Source: CAUZIZ01 sp965218775 (GTDB taxonomy: Bacteria > Acidobacteriota > UBA6911 > RPQK01 > JAJDTT01). Taken from it: a stretch of DNA of 64,000 bases. Location of the stretch: NCBI GenBank assembly GCA_965218775.1, contig CBDCLS010000001.1, positions 62,001 to 126,000 on the forward strand, in the 5' to 3' direction. Below the pieces are notes generated by a model that did not search any database, had not been told where the DNA came from, and saw only the letters and a list, made by a program, of their open reading frames with translations. The translations under genes were made by a program, and so were the position numbers. Below, one piece after another: positions 35,254 through 43,239 of this stretch; the first letter of the stretch is position 1; each line of letters begins with the position of its first letter.

Positions 35254-36300
35254 TCACGCCGCCTGGGAATGAAGGTTGGTGTTCTCGCGCCTCGGCGACT
35301 GACCGTTCTCTAGCAGCCTCCTACCTACCGAATCGAGCAAGCAGTCAAGCTCATCGGGATCGCTCACCTGCACCAGACGTTTCTGCAGATTCGCCAGGTT
35401 GGAGTACTGCTTCAAATAGCGAGTGATATGCTTTCGAATCAGGATAAGAGACCTGTTCTGACCGTAGAAATCGGACATTCGCTTGAAGTGTCGTCTGATG
35501 AAATCGGCTTTCTCGGCAAACTCGACTTGAGCTCGGTCCCGTCGCTCGAAGATCCAGGGATTCCCCATCCCCTCCCGACCAATCATGACTGCGGTACATC
35601 CAGTGTGCCGCTTGATTCGGTCTATATCCGCTACGCAGCGAACGTCTCCGTTACCGATTACGGGCACGGTGGCGATCTCGACAATCCGGGCGATAGCATC
35701 CCAGTCCGCCTGACCACTGTAGGCTTGATTCTTCGTCCGACCGTGGACCGCTACCAGACTGGCACCGTTATCTTGTAGCGCGCGGACAACGTCCAGGTAG
35801 TTGCACGAGTCCTCGTCCCAGCCCAGCCGAATCTTCCCAGTGACCGGAACCTTTAATACTCGGGAAAGACGAGAAAAGATTCGGCCAATTTTTCGAGGAT
35901 CCCGAAGCAATCCCGCCCCTGCGCCACGTCCGCTCACTTTGCGCACCGAGCAGCCCATGTTGAGGTCGACAATGTCAGGTCCCAGTTCCTCAATACGTCT
36001 GGCCACCTCCACGATTCGATCCTCCTCGCTGTCAAAGATCTGAAAAGTGACCGGCCGTTCCTCGGGACGATAAGAAAGCATCTGGAGCGTTCTCTCTCCC
36101 GGACCCGCAAGATAAGCAACCACCGAGACAAACTCGGTGTAGCTCATCGCGGATCCGTACTCCCGGCAAAGAGACCGGTAAGGAAGATCGCTGAAACCTG
36201 CCATCGGCGACAGGATAAGGTCTCCGGAGACGGGTATATCCCTGACCCGGAATGTGGGTGCTATAGCGCGACCTCGGGAGAGGTGACTATCAACAGTCAT
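35254..36300 (-). CDS. dus: tRNA-dihydrouridine synthase
   Basis: 348 residues from the ATG at 36300. Dus reduces uridine in the D-loop of tRNA with FMN and NADPH. Visible: LILSPMAGFSDLPYRSLCREYG (FMN-binding start of the TIM barrel), the catalytic cysteine in VDLNMGCSVRKVSGRGAGAGLL (the usual Pro after GC is Ser), VPVTGKIRLGWDED, LVAVHGRTKNQAYSGQADWDAI, VPVIGNGDV and MIGREGMGNPW, then the C-terminal helical tRNA-binding domain. The frame is open further upstream to 36441 with an alternative ATG at 36363, but that part is low-complexity. It is convergent with the GH57-like gene and is not part of the flagellar operons. Confidence 0.88.
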   Translation of the reverse strand: MTVDSHLSRGRAIAPTFRVRDIPVSGDLILSPMAGFSDLPYRSLCREYGSAMSYTEFVSVVAYLAGPGERTLQMLSYRPEERPVTFQIFDSEEDRIVEVARRIEELGPDIVDLNMGCSVRKVSGRGAGAGLLRDPRKIGRIFSRLSRVLKVPVTGKIRLGWDEDSCNYLDVVRALQDNGASLVAVHGRTKNQAYSGQADWDAIARIVEIATVPVIGNGDVRCVADIDRIKRHTGCTAVMIGREGMGNPWIFERRDRAQVEFAEKADFIRRHFKRMSDFYGQNRSLILIRKHITRYLKQYSNLANLQKRLVQVSDPDELDCLLDSVGRRLLENGQSPRRENTNLHSQAA

Positions 36301-36442
36301 CTCAATAGGATAGGACTTGGCGACGGGTTTTCGCAACACGAGGGGACTAGGCTGAAACTTCATTGGCGAACCTAGCTTTGGCCTCCAGGCCGAAGTCTTA
36401 TGCTTCCGAGCCTTTGGCTCGGACGGCGGCCTGGAGCCCACC

Positions 36443-36776
36443 GCTACGCCGGACCCAAAGTTTCCTTCTGAATGATCCGGCTCGCAGCTAAAGTGAAACT
36501 TGAACAGTGAACAGTGCCCTGAACGGGTGGACTGCCAGTATTACGAACCCAAGTCCGGGGTGGCCTTGAGAGTCTAGCCCGCATTTCTCATGCCTGTCGT
36601 AGCGAGGCGTCGCAAGGGCCGTCCTGGCAAGGCTTGCGACCGAGGCCTCCGCAGTCGTATTTGTACAGTACGTCGAGGAGGCCGACCGAGCGAAACACAG
36701 CCAGGGCGGATGATTGCGGCGACGTAGTAGACCGGCGATGAGAAATGCGGGCTAGGTGCGACGCTCGAGCTGAGGT
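36443..36776. other. Intergenic region between dus and csrA, mostly the second MITE
   Basis: 334 bases. Apart from the MITE at 36574-36755 nothing is recognised. The MITE ends 21 bases after the csrA stop and, as a strong palindrome, could act as the transcript end. Confidence 0.5.
36574..36755 (-). mobile_element. MITE copy 2 (174 bp plus CTAG on each side)
   Basis: Body 36578-36751, opposite orientation to the copy at 2706-2888, differing by two substitutions and one missing base. Flanked by CTAG at 36574-36577 and 36752-36755. Ends CCCGCATTTCTCAT, related to the IS1380 ends at 40816 and 42504. Confidence 0.8.
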
Positions 36777-37010
36777 CTATTTCCCCTTTTTTTTCAACTG
36801 TGAGAGAAGCTGGGAAGAAGGGACAGCTGACTTGCTTGCCAGTTGGTTTTGACTGACGATGGCGTCGTAGACTTCATTACGGTGAACGGGGATTTCGCGA
36901 GGCGCCTTGATTCCAATGCGGATCTGATCTCGATTGATGGAGAGTACCGTCACCTGGATGTTGTCCGAGATAACCAGACTCTCACCAACCTTGCGAGTGA
37001 AGACCAGCAT
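36777..37010 (-). CDS. csrA: Carbon storage regulator CsrA
   Basis: 77 residues. CsrA dimers bind GGA motifs in mRNA leaders and block translation. The core MLVFTRKVGESLVISDNIQVTVLSINRDQIRIGIKAPREIPVHRNEVYDAI is complete, including the RNA-contacting LVFTRK start and the R-x-E-V-Y motif. The C-terminal tail (about 20 residues, Gln/Lys-rich) is longer than in E. coli, as often seen in FliW-regulated CsrA, whose C-terminal extension carries the FliW site. The ATG follows the fliW stop directly (TGAATG). The flagellin leader at 14323-14356 is its likely target. Confidence 0.92.
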   Translation of the reverse strand: MLVFTRKVGESLVISDNIQVTVLSINRDQIRIGIKAPREIPVHRNEVYDAIVSQNQLASKSAVPSSQLLSQLKKKGK

Positions 37011-37445
37011 TCACCAAGCTTCCATCAAAGGGCGCTCGATCGGGTAACCTTGTCCAAGCAGAACAATCTGGGCTGCCTTGCTGTTATCGGAGTTGACGAC
37101 CACAGGCGCCAACAGATTCATGGTCGCTTTCAGGGCATCCTCCGAGACCGTTACGACACACCAGATAAGCAGATCCGAGTCGTCTGTGAGTTCCAGGTTA
37201 CTCCTCTGCTCCGCCGTCAACTCTACCTTGTAGTCGGGCTCCAATACCAGTGGATCGATAACAGGAAAGGAAATTTCCGGCTGCTCGATCGACTGCAGAA
37301 ATCTAAGCGGCTCGCAGGCTGCTGTATCTATTAGGAGAAAGCGGTGGAGTTGCTCGAACCCAGGCATCCCCGCTGGGAACAAGATCAGGTCCTCGTCCCT
37401 GAAATCAACCGTTCCGAAGTTGGAGGTAGCTAGGCTAGACGACAT
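37011..37445 (-). CDS. fliW: Flagellar assembly factor FliW
   Basis: 144 residues. FliW binds CsrA and releases flagellin mRNA from repression; free flagellin sequesters FliW, giving feedback on flagellin translation. Family marks: FGTVDFRDEDLILFPAGMPGFEQLHRFLLIDTA, LRFLQSIEQPEISFPVIDPLVLEPDYKVELTAEQ and ATMNLLAPVVVNSDNSKAAQIVL. The start overlaps the flgL stop (TGATG) and the stop abuts csrA, so flgL-fliW-csrA is one translationally coupled unit. Confidence 0.92.
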   Translation of the reverse strand: MSSSLATSNFGTVDFRDEDLILFPAGMPGFEQLHRFLLIDTAACEPLRFLQSIEQPEISFPVIDPLVLEPDYKVELTAEQRSNLELTDDSDLLIWCVVTVSEDALKATMNLLAPVVVNSDNSKAAQIVLLGQGYPIERPLMEAW

Positions 37446-38332
37446 CAGCCCAGAATATCGAAGAGGGTTGGTTGGTTCAACCGAGCTCCGACCGACATGG
37501 AGGCTCTCAAGGCCGTCTCATCTTGCAGAAGCTGAGAGATGGAGTTCGCAAGATCGGCATCCTCCAGATAAGAGGCCTCCTTTATCAGCGCCAGTCGTTC
37601 CTCAGCATGCCGAGTGTTGGTCTTCTCAACCTGATTCAAGGTCTGGGCGACCTTCACCCGTGCAGAGTCCACGTCTTCCGCAGCGGCGGTCAGCTTTGGC
37701 AGGAGGGCCAGGACTGCATCGGTATCCGACGCTCTGAGGTTGCTGGCCACTGCCGCGACGGTGTTGAGAAGATCGGAGTCTGCTTCGGTAAAAACATCGG
37801 ACCCCACAACATTGGACGCAACACCGAGGCCATCCGAGATCTCAATCTGGTGGACGTATGCGTCGCCTTGGTAGATATAGGTCGATCCCGAAAGAACGAA
37901 GGGCTGGGTGAGGACCTCACTGCCGGCGAAAATATGCTCGCCGTCGACTCTGGTGTTCCCAATAAACACCATATGCTCGAGGATCTGCTCAACCTCGGTG
38001 GCAATGACAGCTTGCTCTTGTGGAGAGCGGATTCCGTTGATCCCCTGATTCGCCTTTTCGGCGACAGTGTTGATCAGGTTCCTTAATGAGTTGAGACTAC
38101 CCGAAGTAGCCCCCATCTTGGCTTCAACCCGTTGAGCGTTCCTCGAGTATTGATTGACTCGAGCGATACTGTCACGAAGACGCAACAGCCGCGCACTTCC
38201 CACCGGGTCCTGGGAGGGCTTGGTTATTTTCTTGCCTGAGCTGACCTCGTTGCTGCGTCTTGCAACCCACTCACGAACCTGCTCCAGGTGCGTCAGGAAG
38301 TTCCGAAGCATGCTGTTATCAGAAACTCTCAT
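37445..38332 (-). CDS. flgL: Flagellar hook-associated protein 3 (hook-filament junction)
   Basis: 295 residues. FlgL joins the hook and filament through FlgK. Helical N-terminus MRVSDNSMLRNFLTHLEQVREWVARRSNEVSSGKKITKPSQDPVGSARLLRLRDSI and flagellin-like C-terminus HAEERLALIKEASYLEDADLANSISQLLQDETALRASMSVGARLNQPTLFDILG are diagnostic. A TTG at 38338 is in frame two codons earlier; the ATG at 38332 is preferred. It follows flgK by ten bases. Confidence 0.92.
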   Translation of the reverse strand: MRVSDNSMLRNFLTHLEQVREWVARRSNEVSSGKKITKPSQDPVGSARLLRLRDSIARVNQYSRNAQRVEAKMGATSGSLNSLRNLINTVAEKANQGINGIRSPQEQAVIATEVEQILEHMVFIGNTRVDGEHIFAGSEVLTQPFVLSGSTYIYQGDAYVHQIEISDGLGVASNVVGSDVFTEADSDLLNTVAAVASNLRASDTDAVLALLPKLTAAAEDVDSARVKVAQTLNQVEKTNTRHAEERLALIKEASYLEDADLANSISQLLQDETALRASMSVGARLNQPTLFDILG

Positions 38333-38342
38333 GTCCAATCCG

Positions 38343-39716
38343 TTACCTGATCAAGTTCATGGTCTCGGCTAGCAGCTCGTCCAAGGTTCTCATCACCCTG
38401 GCAGTGGCTTGATAAGAGCGTTGATACTGGATCATGTTGACAGCTTCCTCGTCCAGTGAGACTCCCGAAAAGGAGTCACGCTGATTCTCCAGCTCACTGA
38501 GGACGCGGTCTTGCCCTAGCATGTCCTCCTGGACCTCCCGCGCCGCCAGACCTGCGTCGAAAACCAGTTCAGAAAAGAACTCGCCGAAGGTTCGGTCGCC
38601 CAATTCAGTCAGACGGGTATCGCGGAGATCTGCGATCTGCTGAGCAACTGCTCCATTGCCCGGACCGGACGAGAGCGCTCCGGCGGCAACATGAGACGGG
38701 AGCAGCGTGGAATTGATTGCCAGCGTGCTCGCCTCGCTCCCAGCGGTAAACGTGAAAAAATCGCGGCCGCTGATATCGTCCAGCCCCTCACCGCTTTGGT
38801 GCAGTGTATTGACTTGGTCACCCAAAGTTGCGGCCAAGGTGTTCAGTTCGCCTCGAAAGCTCGGGAACACTTGAGATTGTAATTCAAGCGTCGCTCCCAG
38901 CCTTCCCTCGTTGATGCTGGAAGTGATGTCCACACCATCAACGGTTAGAGAGAATCCTCCCGAGGCCTCGTCCAGCTCGATTGTATGCGCCGTGTGACCG
39001 TTCATGAGAAGGCGGCCTGTGCCGACGGTGGTGACGTGCAGACCCTGATCGGTCTGGTAGTAGTGAAAGTCGATCTCACCAGCTAACTGCCGTAAGATCT
39101 GCTCTTGTTGGTCTTGAAGAGGGCCCGCGTCCAGCCCCTGACGTAACAAAGACGTCACCTCTGCATCGACCCTGGAGAGTTGCTTGAGCAGCGAATTCGT
39201 GTGGGCAACCGAGTTCCGAGCTTCGGCCCGGTTGTCCCTTTCGAGTGAAGCAATCGCCAGGGATGTATCCTTGATCACATCGGCTGTTCGCTGCCCCTCT
39301 GCCAGCACTGATTGTCGAAACTCGAGCGAAGCAGGATTCGCCTCGAGCTCGAGGAAACTGTCGAAGAACCGAGAAATCTGAGCAGAGATACCCGACCCCT
39401 CAGAGCCATACAGAACGGCTTCAATCTGCTCCAGGGTAAACCTTTGCCCAGACAGGTTACCTCTCCTCTGAAGTTCACCCAGAATGCGGGTTTCGATGAG
39501 ATTGTTTCGAGTGGAGGTAATCCGGTCTATCTCCACTCCACCACCCAGTACACCAAAAGCAAAAGTTCCTATATCGGAACTTTCAAAGACGGGTCGCCGG
39601 CGACTGTAGCCAGGTGTGTTGACGTTGGCGACGTTTTCACTCACCACCGCCAAGGCCGATTGCAGGCTCGCAAGAGTCCTTGCCCCAGCCCTTAAACCGT
39701 CGAATAAGCCACTCAT
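38343..39716 (-). CDS. flgK: Flagellar hook-associated protein 1
   Basis: 457 residues. FlgK forms the first junction ring between hook and filament. N-terminal rod/hook-type domain: SGLFDGLRAGARTLASLQSALAVVSENVANVNTPGYSRRRPVFES, with the conserved ANVNTPGYSR; C-terminal domain: LSELENQRDSFSGVSLDEEAVNMIQYQRSYQATARVMRTLDELLAETMNLIR. The centre is beta-rich and shorter than in enterobacteria. It lies 19 bases downstream of flgN, its dedicated chaperone. Confidence 0.93.
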   Translation of the reverse strand: MSGLFDGLRAGARTLASLQSALAVVSENVANVNTPGYSRRRPVFESSDIGTFAFGVLGGGVEIDRITSTRNNLIETRILGELQRRGNLSGQRFTLEQIEAVLYGSEGSGISAQISRFFDSFLELEANPASLEFRQSVLAEGQRTADVIKDTSLAIASLERDNRAEARNSVAHTNSLLKQLSRVDAEVTSLLRQGLDAGPLQDQQEQILRQLAGEIDFHYYQTDQGLHVTTVGTGRLLMNGHTAHTIELDEASGGFSLTVDGVDITSSINEGRLGATLELQSQVFPSFRGELNTLAATLGDQVNTLHQSGEGLDDISGRDFFTFTAGSEASTLAINSTLLPSHVAAGALSSGPGNGAVAQQIADLRDTRLTELGDRTFGEFFSELVFDAGLAAREVQEDMLGQDRVLSELENQRDSFSGVSLDEEAVNMIQYQRSYQATARVMRTLDELLAETMNLIR

Positions 39717-39735
39717 AGCTTGATACTCGAATAGT

Positions 39736-40185
39736 TCAGCACGCGAAACTGGCCCGTCTTACGGCTCCCGTATTGGGACTAAGCTGGCCCTGACCGTCAT
39801 AGCTCGTGACGCTCCGGAAGATCTCCTGGAGCATCCCCTGCACGAAGGAAAGCGAGCCATAGACATAGCGGTAGTTCCGCAGGTTGACCCGAAGCAACTC
39901 CCGGATCGCAGCCTCTAGGCGCCGAAGCAGAGTTCGGGCTTTTACTCGACGCTCCCCTTCCAGTCCCAGAATCCATTCGGAGACAGAGGTCTCCCCCAAG
40001 AGGGCCCTGATTCGGTCCTCGGTGTCCCGGATGGCATGAGTCAGCGGAGCTTCTGGATCCGTCTTCTCCTGGGAGTCCGGACTTCCCTGAAAGAGCCCTT
40101 CAAACCGCAAGACTTGCGTCTCGAGAAGCTTCTCATAAAGGTTCACCTCGCGCTCGAGAAGGTCTACGACGTCTTGGAACTTCAT
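39736..40185 (-). CDS. flgN: Flagellar export chaperone FlgN
   Basis: 149 residues, helical. FlgN holds FlgK and FlgL in an export-competent form. The FlgN family is indicated by the start FQDVVDLLEREVNLYEKLLETQVLRFEGL, the middle ERRVKARTLLRRLEAAIRELLRVNLRNYRYVYGSLSFVQGMLQEIF and the position directly before flgK and flgL. The start overlaps the preceding small gene (TATGA), and lacks its own ribosome site, so it is probably translated by coupling. Confidence 0.82.
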   Translation of the reverse strand: MKFQDVVDLLEREVNLYEKLLETQVLRFEGLFQGSPDSQEKTDPEAPLTHAIRDTEDRIRALLGETSVSEWILGLEGERRVKARTLLRRLEAAIRELLRVNLRNYRYVYGSLSFVQGMLQEIFRSVTSYDGQGQLSPNTGAVRRASFAC

Positions 40186-40373
40186 ACTGGTTGTACTCGG
40201 ATATCCAGGTTCAGATCGGAAGGAGCTTCGGGCGTTTGTCCTGGAACCTGTTTGGAACGCTCATTCCGTAGGGGTAACGGCCGGTGGGACTTGCGTCTCT
40301 TCTTCTGTTGGCAGGCACCCGTCCGCTCGACCCGAGCCCAGGGAATTTGAGTGACAGAACTGCGCTCCAGCAT
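40182..40373 (-). CDS. Small basic hypothetical protein between flgM and flgN
   Basis: 63 residues, rich in Arg, Lys and Pro (VERTGACQQKKRRKSHRPLPLRNERSKQVPGQ), probably disordered. No family is recognised. Support for a real gene: ATG at 40373 preceded by GGGAGG at six bases, a strong Shine-Dalgarno, and a stop that overlaps the flgN start. It may be a leader whose translation couples flgN, or a true small flagellar protein. Confidence 0.5.
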   Translation of the reverse strand: MLERSSVTQIPWARVERTGACQQKKRRKSHRPLPLRNERSKQVPGQTPEAPSDLNLDIRVQPV

Positions 40374-40445
40374 CTTGCACCTCCCAAGCCTGGGGGATCA
40401 CTGTTGGAGCGTCGAACGCCCCTCAGCTACCCCGGGAAAGCGCGC

Positions 40446-40748
40446 TCAAGCTAGCTCGTCGACGATACCGCCCTTGATCATCGACTCGGCGACTACATCA
40501 GCCTTGATATCGTAGGTCCCTGCTTTCAGCTTTTCCGAGATTTCGTGAACACGCTCGGTTCGCACTTCAGGGGCCTCGTGTACCTTCTGCTGATAAGTCT
40601 CGAGTTGCCGGCTCGAGGCAGAAAACTCCAGTCGGTCTCCGACCTGATTCAGCTCTTGAACTCTTTTGGATTGTTCCTGAGCCGAGTTCTCGGTCTTGCC
40701 GACATGCAGCTTAGAATCAACAAATGGATTGTTTCCGTCAATCTTCAT
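40446..40748 (-). CDS. flgM: Anti-sigma-28 factor FlgM
   Basis: 100 residues. FlgM binds FliA until the hook is finished and is then exported. The disordered N-terminus MKIDGNNPFVDSKLHVGK and the C-terminal helices SSRQLETYQQKVHEAPEVRTERVHEISEKLKAGTYDIKADVVAESMIKGGIVDELA match the family (RV..I..KI..GTY...A..VA). The ATG at 40748 is preceded by GGAAGG. It has its own sigma-28 promoter (40782-40808), typical for feedback control, and lies directly downstream of the inserted IS1380 element. Confidence 0.9.
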   Translation of the reverse strand: MKIDGNNPFVDSKLHVGKTENSAQEQSKRVQELNQVGDRLEFSASSRQLETYQQKVHEAPEVRTERVHEISEKLKAGTYDIKADVVAESMIKGGIVDELA

Positions 40749-40781
40749 AAAGCCCTTACCTTCCACCTTTCTTAACCAGCC

Positions 40782-40808
40782 TTATCGGACCTCACCAGAA
40801 GAACTTTA
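40782..40808 (-). promoter_or_regulatory. Sigma-28 (FliA) promoter of flgM
   Basis: On the minus strand TAAA (40808-40805), exactly 15 bases, then TCCGATAA (40789-40782), seven of eight to GCCGATAA. The IS1380 target duplication begins four bases upstream of the -35 element at 40812. Confidence 0.82.
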
Positions 40809-40811
40809 CCC

Positions 40812-42508
40812 CTAACCCGGATTTCTCAAAGACAAGAAAAAGCAGTCAGCTCTATGTGATATAAAGTCTTTGTTATCAGATACTTAATAATCACAAGGAG
40901 CTGACTACTATGACCACAGAGTGTATCGCTTCCAAGCTGGAGTTTCAAGAGCTAGAAGGGCGCCGAGTCGAGGCAGAATTCAATGGGGGGCAGATCACCT
41001 CAGACTCCGGGGGGTTGCTGTTACGGGAGGTGGAGAGCCGCTATGGGTTCATTAGCGGCTTGGCCGCCTGCTTTGGGGACCGGCGCGATCCTCGCTTCAC
41101 CGAGTTCAGTGTGGAGGAACTGGTGGGGCAGCGGATTTACGGACTGGCCCTAGGCTATGAGGATGTCAACGATCATGAGGAGCTCCGGGCAGATCCGCTG
41201 ATGGCGGTGTTGGTCGGCAAGGAAGATCCCTTGGGGAGGGATCGGCGAGCGGAAGCGGATCGAGGCAAGGCGTGTGCGGGCAAGAGCACCCTCAATCGTT
41301 TGGAGTTGTCCTCGGTGACGCAGGATAAATATCGCAAGACGCCGGTGGATGAAGCCGCGGTCGAAGCGTTTTTGGTGGAGCAGTTCATTCGGGTGCGAGG
41401 CGGGAAACCGAAGGAGTTGGTCTTGGACCTGGATGCGACGGATGATCCGCTGCACGGAGAACAGGAGGGTCGTTTCTACCATGGCTACTACCGGTGTTAC
41501 TGCTACCTGCCGCTGTATGTGTTTTGCGAGGGGTATGTGCTGGGGGCCAAGCTGCGGGTGTCGAACCTGGATGGCTCCGAAGGAGCGGTCCAGGAGATGG
41601 AGCGGATGGTGGGACAACTGCGGGCGAAGTGGCCGAAGGTCCGCATTACTCTGCGGGCGGACAGCAGCTTTGCCCGCGAGGCGTTGATGAAATGGTGTGA
41701 GGAGCATCGAGTGGATTACGTCTTCGGTCTGGCCCGCAATCAGCGCTTAGAGGGGGCCCTGGAGTCCGAGTTGGAACAGGCCCAGGCACTGCAACAAGCC
41801 AACGGCAGCAGCGCCCGAGTCTACAAGGACTTTCGTTACCAGACGCGCAAAAGCTGGAGTCAAGAGCGGCGAGTGGTGGGCAAGGCCGAGTACACGGGTA
41901 AGGGATCCAATCCCCGCTTTGTCGTCACCTCGCTGGGAGCGAAGCGGTGGCCCGCCCAAAAGCTGTACGAGGAGCTGTACTGCGCGCGAGGGGAAGCGGA
42001 GAATCGGATTAAGGAGCAGCAGCTAGAGCTGTTTGCCGATCGGACCTCGACGCACCGCATGAAGAGCAATCAGCTGCGCCTGTGGTTTTCCTCGGTGGCT
42101 TACAATCTGCTGCACACGCTCAGGTGTGTCGCTTTGAAGGGGACCCAGTGGGCGAAGGCGCAATGCCAGACGATTCGCCTCAAACTGTTGAAGATAGGAG
42201 GCCAGATTCGGGTCAGTGTCCGACGGGTGAGCTTGTCGCTGAGCGAGGGTTATCCTTACCAAACACTCTACGCCCAAACCTTGGCCCAGCTTCAACAGCT
42301 CGGCTGAGCGGAGGCAAACCGGAAATCCCAACCATCTGCAACTGAGGCGGCTGAGGTGTGTCTGAAAAACCGGTTTTCCGCCTTCAACATAGGTGTCACC
42401 AAGCTCTCGCACTCTACAGTGCCCTCAACTGAGACTTCGGCTCAAACCAGAGTCGAAAAATCGACTAAAATCAGCCTTTCTGCTTTCACTATGAGAAATC
42501 CGGGCTAA
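40812..42508 (+). mobile_element. IS1380-family insertion sequence, complete, with CTAA target duplication
   Basis: Body 40816-42504 (1689 bp). Ends CCCGGATTTCTCA (left) and its complement TGAGAAATCCGGG (right), 13 perfect bases then partial. CTAA at 40812-40815 and again at 42505-42508 is a direct, non-palindromic 4-bp duplication, so the boundaries are firm. It lies between flgJ and flgM inside the flgF operon, opposite to the direction of that operon. Length, ends and transposase fit IS1380. Confidence 0.92.
40910..42307 (+). CDS. IS1380-family transposase
   Basis: 465 residues. DDE core: Asp in LVLDLDATDDPLHG, Asp in TLRADSSFAREALMKW, and Glu in CARGEAENRIKEQQLELFADRTSTHRMKSNQLRLW, the last being the typical IS1380 signature. 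N-terminus includes NGGQITSDSGGLLLREVESRYGFI, also characteristic. ATG at 40910 has AAGGAG at about ten bases. The frame is intact and the element ends are intact, so the enzyme is presumably active and could also act on the MITE ends. Confidence 0.92.
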   Translation: MTTECIASKLEFQELEGRRVEAEFNGGQITSDSGGLLLREVESRYGFISGLAACFGDRRDPRFTEFSVEELVGQRIYGLALGYEDVNDHEELRADPLMAVLVGKEDPLGRDRRAEADRGKACAGKSTLNRLELSSVTQDKYRKTPVDEAAVEAFLVEQFIRVRGGKPKELVLDLDATDDPLHGEQEGRFYHGYYRCYCYLPLYVFCEGYVLGAKLRVSNLDGSEGAVQEMERMVGQLRAKWPKVRITLRADSSFAREALMKWCEEHRVDYVFGLARNQRLEGALESELEQAQALQQANGSSARVYKDFRYQTRKSWSQERRVVGKAEYTGKGSNPRFVVTSLGAKRWPAQKLYEELYCARGEAENRIKEQQLELFADRTSTHRMKSNQLRLWFSSVAYNLLHTLRCVALKGTQWAKAQCQTIRLKLLKIGGQIRVSVRRVSLSLSEGYPYQTLYAQTLAQLQQLG

Positions 42509-42529
42509 AGTGTGATCGGGGTCACATTT

Positions 42530-43237
42530 TCATAAATTATTTTGCGTCTTCGGATGACTCGTCAAAGGATGCACCAGGCGGCCCCCTTTTTCCATCTCGA
42601 TATGGAGGTGCGGGCCAGTCGCCCTTCCTGTCTTCCCAACCCGGCCCAAGATCTGGTTGGCAGTCACGCTCTCGCCGCTTCGTACCAGTGCCTCCTTGAG
42701 ATGACCGTAGCGAACGCGGGTGCCCTGGTTGTCTTCGACTATGACTGTGTTCCCATAGCCTCGCCGCCACCCGGAGAAAACAACCTTACCACCGCCCAGA
42801 GACGGCACCGGGGTTCCTTCGGGCGCAGCCAGGTCTACCCCTTTGTGATAGCGCAATTCCCCGTTGATTGGATCACGGCGCCAGCCCATGTCGGAAACCG
42901 GGCGATAGGGACTTTCAGTGGCCGCTGGAACTTCCTTCGGGCTCCCGTTCTCGCGCTTGAGCTGGCCCTCAATCAACTCGGCAATTCCCAGGCTCTGCTT
43001 GCGCGCCAGGGAGCGAGCCAGCTGTTGATCCATCATTTCGAGGTAGGTTTCGTGTCCGGCCTCTTTGGGAAACAGGCCTCCGCTCTCCACACTTCGCCGC
43101 ATGGTCTTCAGCAGATAGGCCAACAGGAGAGCTTCGAACTCCTGTGCTACCTCCGAAACAGAACGGCTATCTCGAATGCTGGCAATGGGGTCGCCCATCG
43201 AGGGCAACATAGCATGGCTGATGAATGGTGCTGACAT
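42530..43237 (-). CDS. flgJ: FlgJ-type rod-binding protein fused to an M23 peptidase domain
   Basis: 235 residues. The N-terminal rod-binding domain (about 20-95: VSEVAQEFEALLLAYLLKTMRRSVESGGLFPKEAGHETYLEMMDQQLARSLARKQSLGIAELI) caps the growing rod. The C-terminal half is an M23 (lysostaphin-like) endopeptidase: YHKGVDLAAPEGTPVPSLGGGKVVFSG, NTVIVEDNQGTRVRYGHL, GPHLHIE, with the zinc ligands His and Asp of HKGVD and the HLH. In Proteobacteria the muralytic half is usually a glucosaminidase instead. The product would open peptidoglycan for rod passage. The ribosome site is weak; the start nearly abuts flgI. Confidence 0.88.
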   Translation of the reverse strand: MSAPFISHAMLPSMGDPIASIRDSRSVSEVAQEFEALLLAYLLKTMRRSVESGGLFPKEAGHETYLEMMDQQLARSLARKQSLGIAELIEGQLKRENGSPKEVPAATESPYRPVSDMGWRRDPINGELRYHKGVDLAAPEGTPVPSLGGGKVVFSGWRRGYGNTVIVEDNQGTRVRYGHLKEALVRSGESVTANQILGRVGKTGRATGPHLHIEMEKGGRLVHPLTSHPKTQNNL

Positions 43238-43239
43238 AC

